The notes below the pieces were generated by a model. It did not search any database. It had not been told where the DNA came from and was given only the letters and a program-made list of their open reading frames with translations. Of a DNA stretch of 64,000 bases, positions 16,901 through 24,547 are shown piece after piece. Both the position numbers and the translations under genes were made by a program. Each line of letters opens with the position of its first letter. Positions within the stretch are counted from its first letter, which is position 1. The DNA comes from Hymenobacter arizonensis (GTDB lineage Bacteria; Bacteroidota; Bacteroidia; Cytophagales; Hymenobacteraceae), in the NCBI RefSeq assembly GCF_900115775.1, contig NZ_FOXS01000001.1, forward strand, positions 1,054,001 through 1,118,000. The letters are read 5' to 3'.

Positions 16901-18851
16901 CGCCCAGGCCCTCACCAACCTGGTGGTGAGCACGCCGCAGGCCATTGGCGGCACCTACTTCAACGTGACGGTGACCAGCACCGGCGCTGCGACGCTCAAC
17001 GACAACCTCAACGTATTGGGCGTGATGACGGTGCAAAACGGAGGCTCGGTCACGACCGATGCCGTTAGCTACTACATCCAGGGCCCCGGCCGCTTTGTGC
17101 TGAGTGCCGGCGCTACGCTCATCGAAACGAATACTGCGGGCATCACAAATACAGGCTCGGGCGCTTTCCTGCTCACGGGCTTGCCCGCCATCTCGCTCAG
17201 CACCGACGCCAACTACGTGTTTGCCGGGCGCAGCAACCAGTCGACGGGCGCGCTCATGCCCCGGAGCGTGCGCACCCTCACCGTGAACAACGGCGCGGCC
17301 CTCACCCTCACCAACCCGGTTAGCGTGGCCCAGGTCGTGCGCCTGCAGCGCGGCAACCTGACGCTGGGCACCCGCCGCCTGCTGCTCCGCTCGTCGGCCG
17401 CGGGCACTGCCCTGGTCGACAACACGGGCGGCGTCGTCAATGGCACCACGGCTTCGATGCAGCGCGCCCTTACCGGCGGCGTCACCACCGGGCCGGCTTA
17501 CCGCCACTTTAGCTCGCCGGTACAGGCGGTGGCCTTCGACAGCCTGCGCACGGGCGGCTTCTCGCCCGTGGTGAACCCGGCGTATAATACCAGCGCTACG
17601 CCCAGCGCGGTTACGCCCTTCCCCACGGTGTTGGGCTATGACCAGGACCGCATTGCAACGACGACTTCGAACTACAGCAACTTTGACAAGGGGTGGTTTT
17701 CGCCCGCTAGCCTGAGCGAGCCCATGCAGCCCAACCGCGGCTATACCGTGAACGCCCCGGCCACCGCCACCCCCGTGCGCTTCACGGGCACGTTCAACAC
17801 GGGAGCCCAAAGCTCGGGCACCCTGGCGCGCACCAGCGCCAGCGACGATTTTGGCTGGCAGCTGCTGGGCAACCCCTACCCCTCGCCCCTCGACTGGAGC
17901 ACCGTCGCGGCGGCCCAGCGCCCCGGGGTTGGCGCGGCCATGTACGTGTTTCAGAGCACGGGCCAATACGCGGGCGCTTACCGCGCGTACCTCAACGGCA
18001 TCGGGGGCGCCTCGCCGCTGATTGAGGCGGGCTCCGGCTACTTCGTGCAGGTCGCAACGGCCGGCACGGCCGGTGCCGTGAACTTGACCAATGCCAACCG
18101 CATCACCACTTTTGGCCCTCAGAACGCCTTTGGCCGCTCAACCGCCGATGCCCGCCCGCAATTGCGCCTGCGCGTGGCCGGGGCGGGCCTGTCCGACGAG
18201 ACCTACCTCTACCTGCAAGCGGGAGCCACGGCCGGCATCGATGCTGAGTACGATGCGGTCAAGCTCCCCAACTCGACCGGCCTGAACTTGGCGTCGCTGG
18301 TCCTGAACACCCAGCTCGCCATTCAGGGCCTGGCTCCGCTGGCCGGCACCGCCGAGGTGGTGCTGCCGCTGTCGCTGGCCGTGCCTGCTGCGGGCAGCTT
18401 CACCTTCGATGCGGCCGACCTGGCCAACTTCGGCACCACGGCCGTGTACCTGCGCGATGCCGCCGACGGCACGCTGCTTCCCCTGGCGACTGGCACGCGC
18501 TACGCTTTCACACTGGCCACGCCCACGGCGGCCGATGGGCGTTTCGCCATCGTGCTGCGGCCAGCTACGGCCCTGGCCACCCAGGGTGCCCTGGGCGCGG
18601 CCCAGGTAACGGTGTACCCCAACCCGGCCCGCACCAGCTTCACGGTGACGGTGCCCGCGGTAGCCAACGCTAGCCGCGTCGAGGCCGAGCTGCTGAATGC
18701 CCTGGGCCAGGTGGTGCACCGGCAGTCAGCCGCCTTGCCCCCGAGCGGCGCCCGCTTTGCGGTGCCAACAGCTGAGCTGGCCACCGGCGTGTACCTGCTG
18801 CGCCTGCAAACGGGAACCTCATCCGTCACCAAGCGCGTGGTAATTGAGTAA
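13959..18851 (+). CDS. Secreted reprolysin-type zinc metalloprotease with fibronectin III domains and T9SS sorting tail
   Basis: About 1630 residues. I chose ATG 13959 (MINYYLRYV) because it precedes a signal peptide ending at TAQAQ; the frame is open to 13887. A propeptide-like part precedes the catalytic domain, whose zinc site H-E-L-G-H-Q-F-G-A-N-H (about residues 363-373) is the complete HExxHxxGxxH of metzincins. Two fibronectin III repeats follow (about 690-860), then a PPC-like Cys-containing module, a large beta-rich region, and a C-terminal type A sorting domain (VTVYPNPARTSFTV through VYLLRLQTG). It should be exported by the Sec and type IX systems and act outside the cell on proteins. 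Confidence 0.93.
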   Translation: MINYYLRYVADYLREAASTPPRPRHLLGMLGVLLTFTAQAQKEPVSAGFFSDDAAARRAATTSPLAAALTAARSLTLNESGLRTALATAPLEGRNVGKPLVLVLPLPDGTNGRFEVREAPIMAPALAAKFPAIKTYVGVGLDDAGATIRLDLTPRGFHAQVLSAKTGSFFIDPAAKTDTKHYLSFWKQAMPGRSFACEVEETTGGAARTAAPAGAALRTSGPVLRTYRLAMAATGEYTAFQGGTVSGAFAGIVTSVNRVVGVYEKELAVRLVLVPNTETLVYADAATDPYTNANTNNALLAQNQTNIDALIGSANYDIGHVFSTASGGVAGLGVVCRANQKARGTTGTSSPVGDAFDIDYVAHELGHQFGANHTFNGVSGSCGGGNRNTSTAFEPGSGSTIMAYAGICGPANNLQPNSDAYFHVASYDEIQAYLATTSCAATAATGNSPPLITLPASGKTLPIGTPFKLTASAFDPDNGTLSYCWEQFDRVVAGGSPTDAQVDGLAIPLFRSFTPTADPTRYFPRLSSLVANTTVFGERLPTVTRPLRFRVTVRDQNNGSQGTIGGVNSSGVVTLSSTSTAGPFLVTYPNAASLSLAGGSSQAITWDVAGTTANGVNCATVNIRLSTDGGLTYPTLLLSGTANDGSEAVTLPNVATTTARIMVEAADNYFFDISNSNFAITTSAACAAPSSLAISNVTLNSASLSFAGSAASYTIRTEPATTSQTVTGTTATLTGLTAGTTYTVFVQGNCGADGLSAAVSTSFSTTAPAVCNAPTDLRLTSASATSAILSFTPSTSGPVSYTVTTSPATTTQTITGSPLTLTGLTIGTTYTVSIASNCSTPSFSAVETLTFNTQPANDECTSAVALTAGVGCNSISGNVLSATQSQPPSACSGATSSSANDVWYRFVATGSIYSLTASSSFDAVLELFSGSCGSLSSVGCTDEVGPGDENLLLTNLVAGQTYYVRVFPYNGQAGNGDFTLCAQALTNLVVSTPQAIGGTYFNVTVTSTGAATLNDNLNVLGVMTVQNGGSVTTDAVSYYIQGPGRFVLSAGATLIETNTAGITNTGSGAFLLTGLPAISLSTDANYVFAGRSNQSTGALMPRSVRTLTVNNGAALTLTNPVSVAQVVRLQRGNLTLGTRRLLLRSSAAGTALVDNTGGVVNGTTASMQRALTGGVTTGPAYRHFSSPVQAVAFDSLRTGGFSPVVNPAYNTSATPSAVTPFPTVLGYDQDRIATTTSNYSNFDKGWFSPASLSEPMQPNRGYTVNAPATATPVRFTGTFNTGAQSSGTLARTSASDDFGWQLLGNPYPSPLDWSTVAAAQRPGVGAAMYVFQSTGQYAGAYRAYLNGIGGASPLIEAGSGYFVQVATAGTAGAVNLTNANRITTFGPQNAFGRSTADARPQLRLRVAGAGLSDETYLYLQAGATAGIDAEYDAVKLPNSTGLNLASLVLNTQLAIQGLAPLAGTAEVVLPLSLAVPAAGSFTFDAADLANFGTTAVYLRDAADGTLLPLATGTRYAFTLATPTAADGRFAIVLRPATALATQGALGAAQVTVYPNPARTSFTVTVPAVANASRVEAELLNALGQVVHRQSAALPPSGARFAVPTAELATGVYLLRLQTGTSSVTKRVVIE

Positions 18852-18880
18852 CCGGCGCGACGCCAGCTACGCACTTCACA

Positions 18881-18916
18881 CCAAAAAACCACGGCCAATT
18901 GGCCGTGGTTTTTTGG
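18881..18916 (+). terminator. Strong palindromic terminator after the metalloprotease
   Basis: A perfect 36-nt palindrome: CCAAAAAACCACGGCCAA followed by its exact complement. The GC core (CCACGGCC) is flanked by A6 and T6, so it can work in both directions. It lies 30 nt after the stop codon. Confidence 0.92.
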
Positions 18917-19090
18917 TTTAAGCAGACTTGAAAAAAAGCTTTTTTTGCGAGCAAGAGCCCCAGTCGGCGGCAGAGGTTGCAAGTAGAGCATCTCCCATTT
19001 GCGGTATGAACGGTGAGAATGCGCCGGTAAGCGACTGGTTTGCGTAAGGCTACGCACCAGCTTGCCCTGGCTTCATCTTAACTGGTTTTT

Positions 19091-20155
19091 ATGCCCACGC
19101 CCACTACCCGCCCAACCCGACGCCACCGCCGGGACATCGTTGTTATCGGAGCCTCGGCCGGGGGGGTCTCGGCCCTGCTGGAGCTCGTCAAAACGCTGCC
19201 TGCTGACTTTCCAGCGCCCATCTTTATAGTGCAGCACGTGGCCCCCGACTCGCCCAGCATCCTGCCGCAGCTGCTGAGCTCGGTATCGGCGCTGAAGGCT
19301 CGGCACCCGCAAAACGGCGAAACCATTGAGCCGGGCGTGATTTACGTGGCCCAGCCCGACCACCACCTGCTGCTCGAAGGCAACACGGTGCTGGTGACGC
19401 GCGGGCCCAAAGAAAATCGGTTCCGGCCCTCCATTGACGCGCTGTTTCGCTCGGCGGCCTACACCTATGGGCCCCGCGTGATTGGAGTGATTCTCACCGG
19501 CTACCTCGACGACGGCACCTCCGGCCTGTGGAGCGTGCAGCGCATGGGCGGCCTGGCCGTGGTGCAGGACCCCCACGACGCCGAGCAGCCGTCTATGCCC
19601 ACCAACGCCCTGGAATTCGTGAAGCCCGACTACCTGGTGCCACTGGCCGAATTAGGCAGCCTGCTCGTGCGCCTGACCACGGAACGGGCCCCCGGCAAGC
19701 CCCACCTGCCCGCCGCGCAGCTCGACCTGCTGCGCATCGAGCTCACCATTGCCAAGCAGGGCGGCGGGTTCGAGCTGGGCATCATCGACAAGGGCAAGCT
19801 CACGCCCTTCACCTGCCCGGACTGCCACGGGGCTCTCACCCAGCTCATTGAGGGCAAGCTCATTCGCTACCGCTGCCACACGGGGCACGCCTACACGGTC
19901 AGCGCCCTGCTGGGCGAAGTCACGCAGTCGGTGGAAAGCCTACTCTACCAGTCCATGCGGGGCTTGGAAGAAACCAGCATGCTGCTCCAAAACCTGGGCC
20001 AGCACTACGCGGCAAACAAGGAGCCGGCCGTGGCCGAGCTGTTTTTTCAGAAAGCCGCCAACGCCGGCGAGCAGGCCCGCGTGGTGCACGCCTCCATTCT
20101 GGGGCACGAGGCGCTGAGCGGCGATTTGCAGTTCCGGAAAAAGAAGCTGGCCTGA
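19091..20155 (+). CDS. CheB-type methylesterase without receiver domain, with C-terminal zinc-ribbon-like segment
   Basis: 354 residues. Residues 14-190 form the CheB catalytic domain with the triad elements GASAGG (Ser22), VQHVAP (His) and TGYLDDG (Asp). There is no N-terminal receiver domain, so activity is not controlled by classical CheA phosphorylation. After a linker comes CPDCHG, then 20 residues, CHTGH, which looks like a zinc ribbon, then a helical tail. The enzyme removes methyl groups from glutamates in chemoreceptor-like coiled coils. No cheR, cheA or receptor gene is nearby, but the next gene is a PAS kinase with a long coiled coil, a plausible partner. Confidence 0.9.
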   Translation: MPTPTTRPTRRHRRDIVVIGASAGGVSALLELVKTLPADFPAPIFIVQHVAPDSPSILPQLLSSVSALKARHPQNGETIEPGVIYVAQPDHHLLLEGNTVLVTRGPKENRFRPSIDALFRSAAYTYGPRVIGVILTGYLDDGTSGLWSVQRMGGLAVVQDPHDAEQPSMPTNALEFVKPDYLVPLAELGSLLVRLTTERAPGKPHLPAAQLDLLRIELTIAKQGGGFELGIIDKGKLTPFTCPDCHGALTQLIEGKLIRYRCHTGHAYTVSALLGEVTQSVESLLYQSMRGLEETSMLLQNLGQHYAANKEPAVAELFFQKAANAGEQARVVHASILGHEALSGDLQFRKKKLA

Positions 20156-20207
20156 GCCCGCTGGCCGGTTACCGGGGCGAAATGCGTACCTTTCCTGCCT
20201 GACCCGT

Positions 20208-22487
20208 GTGGGCCAGCTAAGCCCTGATTTTCTGACAGTTCCTGCCAACCCCATACCCCGCGCCGAAGCCGCGGCGCAACGCCAGCGCCTCGACGCGCTG
20301 CTGCGGGACTCGCCGGCTTGTGTGGCCAGCCTGTCGGGGCCCGACCACATGGTCACGGTGGCCAATCAACTGTTTCGAAAGCTTTTTGGCAACCGGCTGC
20401 TGGCGGGGTTGCTGCTGCGCGACGCGCTGCCCGAGCTTCGCGAGCAAGCCTTTTTCGGGCTGCTCGACGAAGTGTACCGCACCGGTGCTATTTGTCATTC
20501 GCTCGAAGAAATAGCGTACCTCGACGCGGTGCACCCCAGCCCGCGGGGCCCGGTGTACTTCACGTTTATCGCCCAGGCCGTGCGCACCGCGCCGCTCGAC
20601 CCGGTTTCGGGCCTGCTGCTGTTTGCCTACAACGTGAGTGACCACGTAAACGCCCGCGCCCGGACCGTGGCCACGTCTGCCGCTACCGCGCAGCAGCTGG
20701 CCGTGGCCAACGCGCAGCTGGCCACAACCAATGAAGAGCTGCATGTGACGAACGCGGAGCTGGACGCCACCATTGAGCAGCTCTCGGAAGCCAACCGGCA
20801 GCTGGCCCGGGCCAACACGCACCTGACCGCGGCCAACACCGACATCAGAAGCCACGTTACCGAACTGCACCTAGCCCAGAAGGCCCTGCGCGCCCTAAAC
20901 CGCCAGCTGGAAACCCGCGTGGGCGAGCGCACCAGCCAGCTGCAAACGGCCCTGCGCGAGTCGGAGCAGCAGCGCACGGCCATTGCCACGGTTTTCGACC
21001 AGACGCCCGCCCTCATCTGCATCCTGCGCGGGCCGGAGCACCGCTACGACTACTTCAACGCCGCCTACCAGCGCCTGTACCCCGGCCGGGCACTGCAGGA
21101 CAGCGCGCTGGCCGAGGCCCTGCCCGAAGCTGAGGCCCAGGGCTTTGGCGCACTGCTCGACCGGGTGTACCAGACCGGCGAGCCCTACCACGGCCAGGAG
21201 ATGCCGCTGCACGACGTGGGCCCGCACGGCCCGCGCGAGCGATTTTTTGATTTCACCTACCAGGCCTTCCGCAAAAACGGCGCCGTGGTGGGCGTGGCCG
21301 TGTGCGCCTTCGACGTAACCGAACAAGTGCGGGTGCGCGAGCAGGTGGCGGTGGCTATTTTCCGGGGCCCGCGCTACGTGATAGAGTTGGCCAACCCGGC
21401 CGTGTGCGCCATCTGGGGCCGCACGGCCGACCAGGTGCTGGGCAAGCCGCTGTTCGAAGCCTTGCCCGAAGCGGCCGGGCAAGGCTTTGAGGAGCTGCTG
21501 GATGGGGTGCTGGCCACCGGCGTGCCCTACGTCGCCCGCGAGCTGCCCTCCACGCTGGACCGCGCCGGCCAGCGCGATACCGTGTACTGGAACTTTGTTT
21601 ACCAGCCCCTGGTGGACCACGAAGGGCGGCGCACCGGCATCACGGTGGTGGCCACGGACGTGAGCGAGTCGGTGCGGGCCCGGCAGCTGCTCGAAAAGCT
21701 GGGCCGGGAGCTGGCCCTGGCCTACGCCACCCTGCAGGTGACCCACGTCGACACCGAGCTGGCCAACGCGGCCCTGAGCTACAGCAACACCCGCCTGACC
21801 CGTACCAACGCCGACCTGGACAGCTTCGTGTACGCGGCCAGCCACGATTTGAAGCTGCCCGTGCTCAACCTGGCCGGCCTCTTCGAGGAGCTGCAGCGCG
21901 GCGTCACTTTCACCGACCCGGCCGAGAAACAGGTGCTCCTGCCCATGATTGACAGCAACCTGCGCCAGCTCACCACCACCCTCGACGACCTGGCCGCCCT
22001 GGGGCAGATGCAGCCGGCCACCCACGCGCCCCCCGAGTCCCTGGCCCTGGAAGAGCTGGTGGCCGATGTGCTGCAGGTGCTGGAGCCCCAGGTGCGCGCC
22101 GCTCAGGCCCGCGTCACGGTCGATTTTGAAGCCCAGCCGGTGGTTTCCTACCCCCGCGCCCCGCTGCGCACCATTGTGCTGAACCTGCTCAGCAACGCCC
22201 TCAAGTACGCCGACCCCGCCCGTCCGGCCCGGGTGCACGTTTCGCTATGGCTTGATGCCGGCCAGCCCGTGCTGTGGGTGCAGGACAACGGCCTGGGCTT
22301 CGATGCCGCGGCGCTGGGCCCCGACCCGTTCCAGCTGTTCCGCCGCTTCCATGACCACACGGAGGGGACCGGCGTGGGCCTCTACCTCGTCAACCGCCTG
22401 GTGCAGGCCAACGGCGGCCGCATCGAGGTGGAAAGCCGGGTGGGCGAAGGCGCTACTTTTCGCGTCTACCTGGGAGCTGCCGCATAA
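20208..22487 (+). CDS. Multi-PAS sensor histidine kinase
   Basis: 759 residues starting with GTG, 52 nt after cheB. Domain order: PAS (about 25-150), a long heptad coiled coil (about 155-245, repeated QL/NAEL units), PAS (about 255-385), PAS (about 390-510), the DHp helix with FVYAASHDLKLPVLNL (phospho-accepting His), and an HATPase domain with NLLSNALKYA, DNGLGF and GTGVGLYLV. No transmembrane segment is seen, so it is soluble and probably senses an internal ligand or redox state. No response regulator is adjacent. The coiled coil with Gln/Glu repeats could be a substrate of the CheB-like enzyme (inference). Confidence 0.9.
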   Translation: MGQLSPDFLTVPANPIPRAEAAAQRQRLDALLRDSPACVASLSGPDHMVTVANQLFRKLFGNRLLAGLLLRDALPELREQAFFGLLDEVYRTGAICHSLEEIAYLDAVHPSPRGPVYFTFIAQAVRTAPLDPVSGLLLFAYNVSDHVNARARTVATSAATAQQLAVANAQLATTNEELHVTNAELDATIEQLSEANRQLARANTHLTAANTDIRSHVTELHLAQKALRALNRQLETRVGERTSQLQTALRESEQQRTAIATVFDQTPALICILRGPEHRYDYFNAAYQRLYPGRALQDSALAEALPEAEAQGFGALLDRVYQTGEPYHGQEMPLHDVGPHGPRERFFDFTYQAFRKNGAVVGVAVCAFDVTEQVRVREQVAVAIFRGPRYVIELANPAVCAIWGRTADQVLGKPLFEALPEAAGQGFEELLDGVLATGVPYVARELPSTLDRAGQRDTVYWNFVYQPLVDHEGRRTGITVVATDVSESVRARQLLEKLGRELALAYATLQVTHVDTELANAALSYSNTRLTRTNADLDSFVYAASHDLKLPVLNLAGLFEELQRGVTFTDPAEKQVLLPMIDSNLRQLTTTLDDLAALGQMQPATHAPPESLALEELVADVLQVLEPQVRAAQARVTVDFEAQPVVSYPRAPLRTIVLNLLSNALKYADPARPARVHVSLWLDAGQPVLWVQDNGLGFDAAALGPDPFQLFRRFHDHTEGTGVGLYLVNRLVQANGGRIEVESRVGEGATFRVYLGAAA

Positions 22488-22734
22488 TTCCCCACCTGGC
22501 AACTCCCTCAAGTACGCCGCGCTTTGCCGCCCAACCATGCCCCGAGGTCGTGTCTGGGGCGTGGCTGGTGATTGAGGACGGGTAAAAATCACGGGTTCGG
22601 GTAATATCTGTCATGCCATTCGCGGCGGCAGGCGCCGAACCTTGCACCCTGCCGGAGTTGGGCTCAATTCAAGGCTGGGTACCGCGTGAGCCGGGCTAGT
22701 TGGCGAGGAGCTTTTTTACATCAACCACCCCGCT

Positions 22735-24177
22735 ATGTCCCTTTTTACTTGGTCGATGCTACTGCATTTTATTCGGTCACGCCTGGCGGGCGCCTTGTGC
22801 GTAAGCCTGGGTTTGGCTGGGGCAGGGTGCGGCACGGCCCCGGGCCAAGTGCCGGCAGTAGCGTCCGCGCGCCCCTTGGTGGGGGTGGCGCCAGAACCGG
22901 AGCCTGTGAGCCTCCTGATTCGGCAGCAGCTCCGGGCTGTGCCGGCCGGAGAAGAGGCGGTGCGGGCCTTTTACGACAGCACCTACGCCGTGGCCTGGAC
23001 GCTGCCCACGGGTAGCCTCAATCCTGATGCCCACGCCACGCTGGCGCTGCTGGCCCGCGCCCCCGAGCACGGCCTGCGCCCGGCCGACTACGACGTGGCC
23101 GGCCTCCAGGCCCTGCGCGACTCGCTCCAGCAACCAACGCTGCCCCTCCTGCAGGCCGGCCAACGCGCCCGGCTGGACGTGGCCCTGAGCCAGGCGGCGC
23201 TGCGCTTCGGCCGCGACCTGGGGCGCGGGCGCCTGCATCCGTACACCCCGACGGCAAAGGAAAAAGCGGCCGGCGCGGCCGGGCAGCCGGCCGCCCTGCT
23301 GCGGGCGGCCCTGAACCGCCACGCGGTGCCCGCCGCGCTGCTGGCCAACGCCCCAACCAACCGCGAGTACCGGCTGCTGCAAGCGGCCCTGGCCCGGTGG
23401 CTGGCCCAGCCGGCTGCACCGGATTCGGCCGCGCTCCGGCAACGGCAGTTTGAGCAGGCCGCCGTGAACCTGGAGCGCTGGCGCTGGGAGCCGCTGGCCG
23501 ACTCCAGCTACGTACTGATAAACGTGCCGGCCTACGAGCTGCTGGTGGTGGCCCACGACTCGGTGGTGCGCCGCCACCGAGTCGTGGTGGGCGCGCCCGG
23601 TACCCGCACGCCCACGCTCAGCAGCCGCCTCACGCACTTCACCCTGGCCCCCGACTGGCACGTGCCCCGCTCCATTGCCACGAAGGAAATACTGCCCCGC
23701 CTCAAAAAAGATGCGGGCTACCTGGCCCGCCACAACTACGCCCTCTACGACGGCCAGGGTCGGCTGGTGAACGCCACTGGCGTGAACTGGGCCGCGGTCA
23801 CGGCCCAAAGCTTTGGCTATACCATTCGGCAGTCGGCGGGCTGCGAGAACGCCTTGGGCAACATCGTGTTTCGTTTCGCGAACCCTTATTCGGTGTACGT
23901 GCACGACACGCCGCTGCGCCAGTATTTTGCCCAGCCGGCCCGGGCCCTCAGCCACGGCTGCGTGCGCCTGGAAAACCCCTTGCTGCTGGCCACCTACCTC
24001 TTGCGCCGCGAGGGCAATACCGCCCGGCTGCCCTCCGACGAGGAGTGCGCCCGCCAGCCCCGCCCGCGTGAGTTGCGCCTGGTCGGCCCATTGCTATTTA
24101 CATCCGCTACGCCACCTGCACCGCCGAAAACGGCCGCCTGCGTTTCCTGCCCGATGTGTACGGCCGCGACACGGTGA
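22735..24177 (+). CDS. L,D-transpeptidase (YcbB-like) with out-of-frame C-terminus
   Basis: 480 residues as read: a lipoprotein-like N-terminus (LAGAGC), an N-terminal scaffold domain with peptidoglycan-binding-like segments (PEHGLRPADYDV), and a YkuD catalytic domain with HVPRSIATKEILPR and the active-site SHGCVRLENP (Cys nucleophile). It makes 3-3 crosslinks in peptidoglycan. The last 30 residues are abnormal. From about 24090 the conserved family ending (IYIRYATC, then RLRFLPDVYGRD, stop at 24209) is encoded in the -1 frame instead. A one-base gain or two-base loss near 24081-24092 explains this, so the intact gene would be 22735-24209. Confidence 0.88.
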   Translation: MSLFTWSMLLHFIRSRLAGALCVSLGLAGAGCGTAPGQVPAVASARPLVGVAPEPEPVSLLIRQQLRAVPAGEEAVRAFYDSTYAVAWTLPTGSLNPDAHATLALLARAPEHGLRPADYDVAGLQALRDSLQQPTLPLLQAGQRARLDVALSQAALRFGRDLGRGRLHPYTPTAKEKAAGAAGQPAALLRAALNRHAVPAALLANAPTNREYRLLQAALARWLAQPAAPDSAALRQRQFEQAAVNLERWRWEPLADSSYVLINVPAYELLVVAHDSVVRRHRVVVGAPGTRTPTLSSRLTHFTLAPDWHVPRSIATKEILPRLKKDAGYLARHNYALYDGQGRLVNATGVNWAAVTAQSFGYTIRQSAGCENALGNIVFRFANPYSVYVHDTPLRQYFAQPARALSHGCVRLENPLLLATYLLRREGNTARLPSDEECARQPRPRELRLVGPLLFTSATPPAPPKTAACVSCPMCTAATR

Positions 24178-24338
24178 TTCGGCGGGGCCTGTTTGGCCCG
24201 GCATCGTAGACGGCTCAGCTATCGCCGCGCTAATCAGCACCTTGTCGGCCTCGTGCACTACTTCCTCGCTGTGTTGTCCAGCTCGGCGGCTACGGCGGCT
24301 GGCAGCAAGGGGCGGCGTAGCCGACACCTGTGCGGCAG

Positions 24339-24404
24339 TTGACGAATGTCACGCGATGCCGCAATTCTCGTCATGGGGCCCGGGACGGCTCTGGCAGACT
24401 TTTG
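24339..24404 (+). promoter_or_regulatory. FNR/CRP-like box and promoter of the BON-Usp operon (site 1)
   Basis: The box TTGACGAATGTCAC is at 24339-24352, CATG at 24372-24375 (box start +33) and GACTTTTG at 24397-24404, with TTTG at +62. It shares with site 2 not only these distances but the block AATTCTCGTCATG at +24. The predicted start is near 24410, so the box centre is about -62. The rest of 24210-24547 contains no gene I can support. Confidence 0.7.
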
Positions 24405-24547
24405 TAAAAACCCTGCCAGGCGACCTGGAGCCTTGCTTCTCCGGCGGACATCCATTCGCCACCCCCGGCCAGCCAGGGCTATGCGCTGCGCTACCCCGAA
24501 AGCTACCGCGCACCCTCCCCTTTCCACCTTCCCATCCCATCCAGCTC

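Noticed and set aside
20895..22238. Long open frame opposite the multi-PAS kinase, and similar long antisense frames over the receptor, metalloprotease, P-type ATPase and other genes
   Set aside because: High GC at third codon positions suppresses stops on the opposite strand. The translations are rich in Gly, Arg, His and Gln without any domain pattern, whereas the sense frames have full families.
23813..24547. N-terminal extension of the BON protein overlapping the L,D-transpeptidase
   Set aside because: It reads through another gene and lies upstream of the predicted promoter; the BON pattern begins after ATG 24548.
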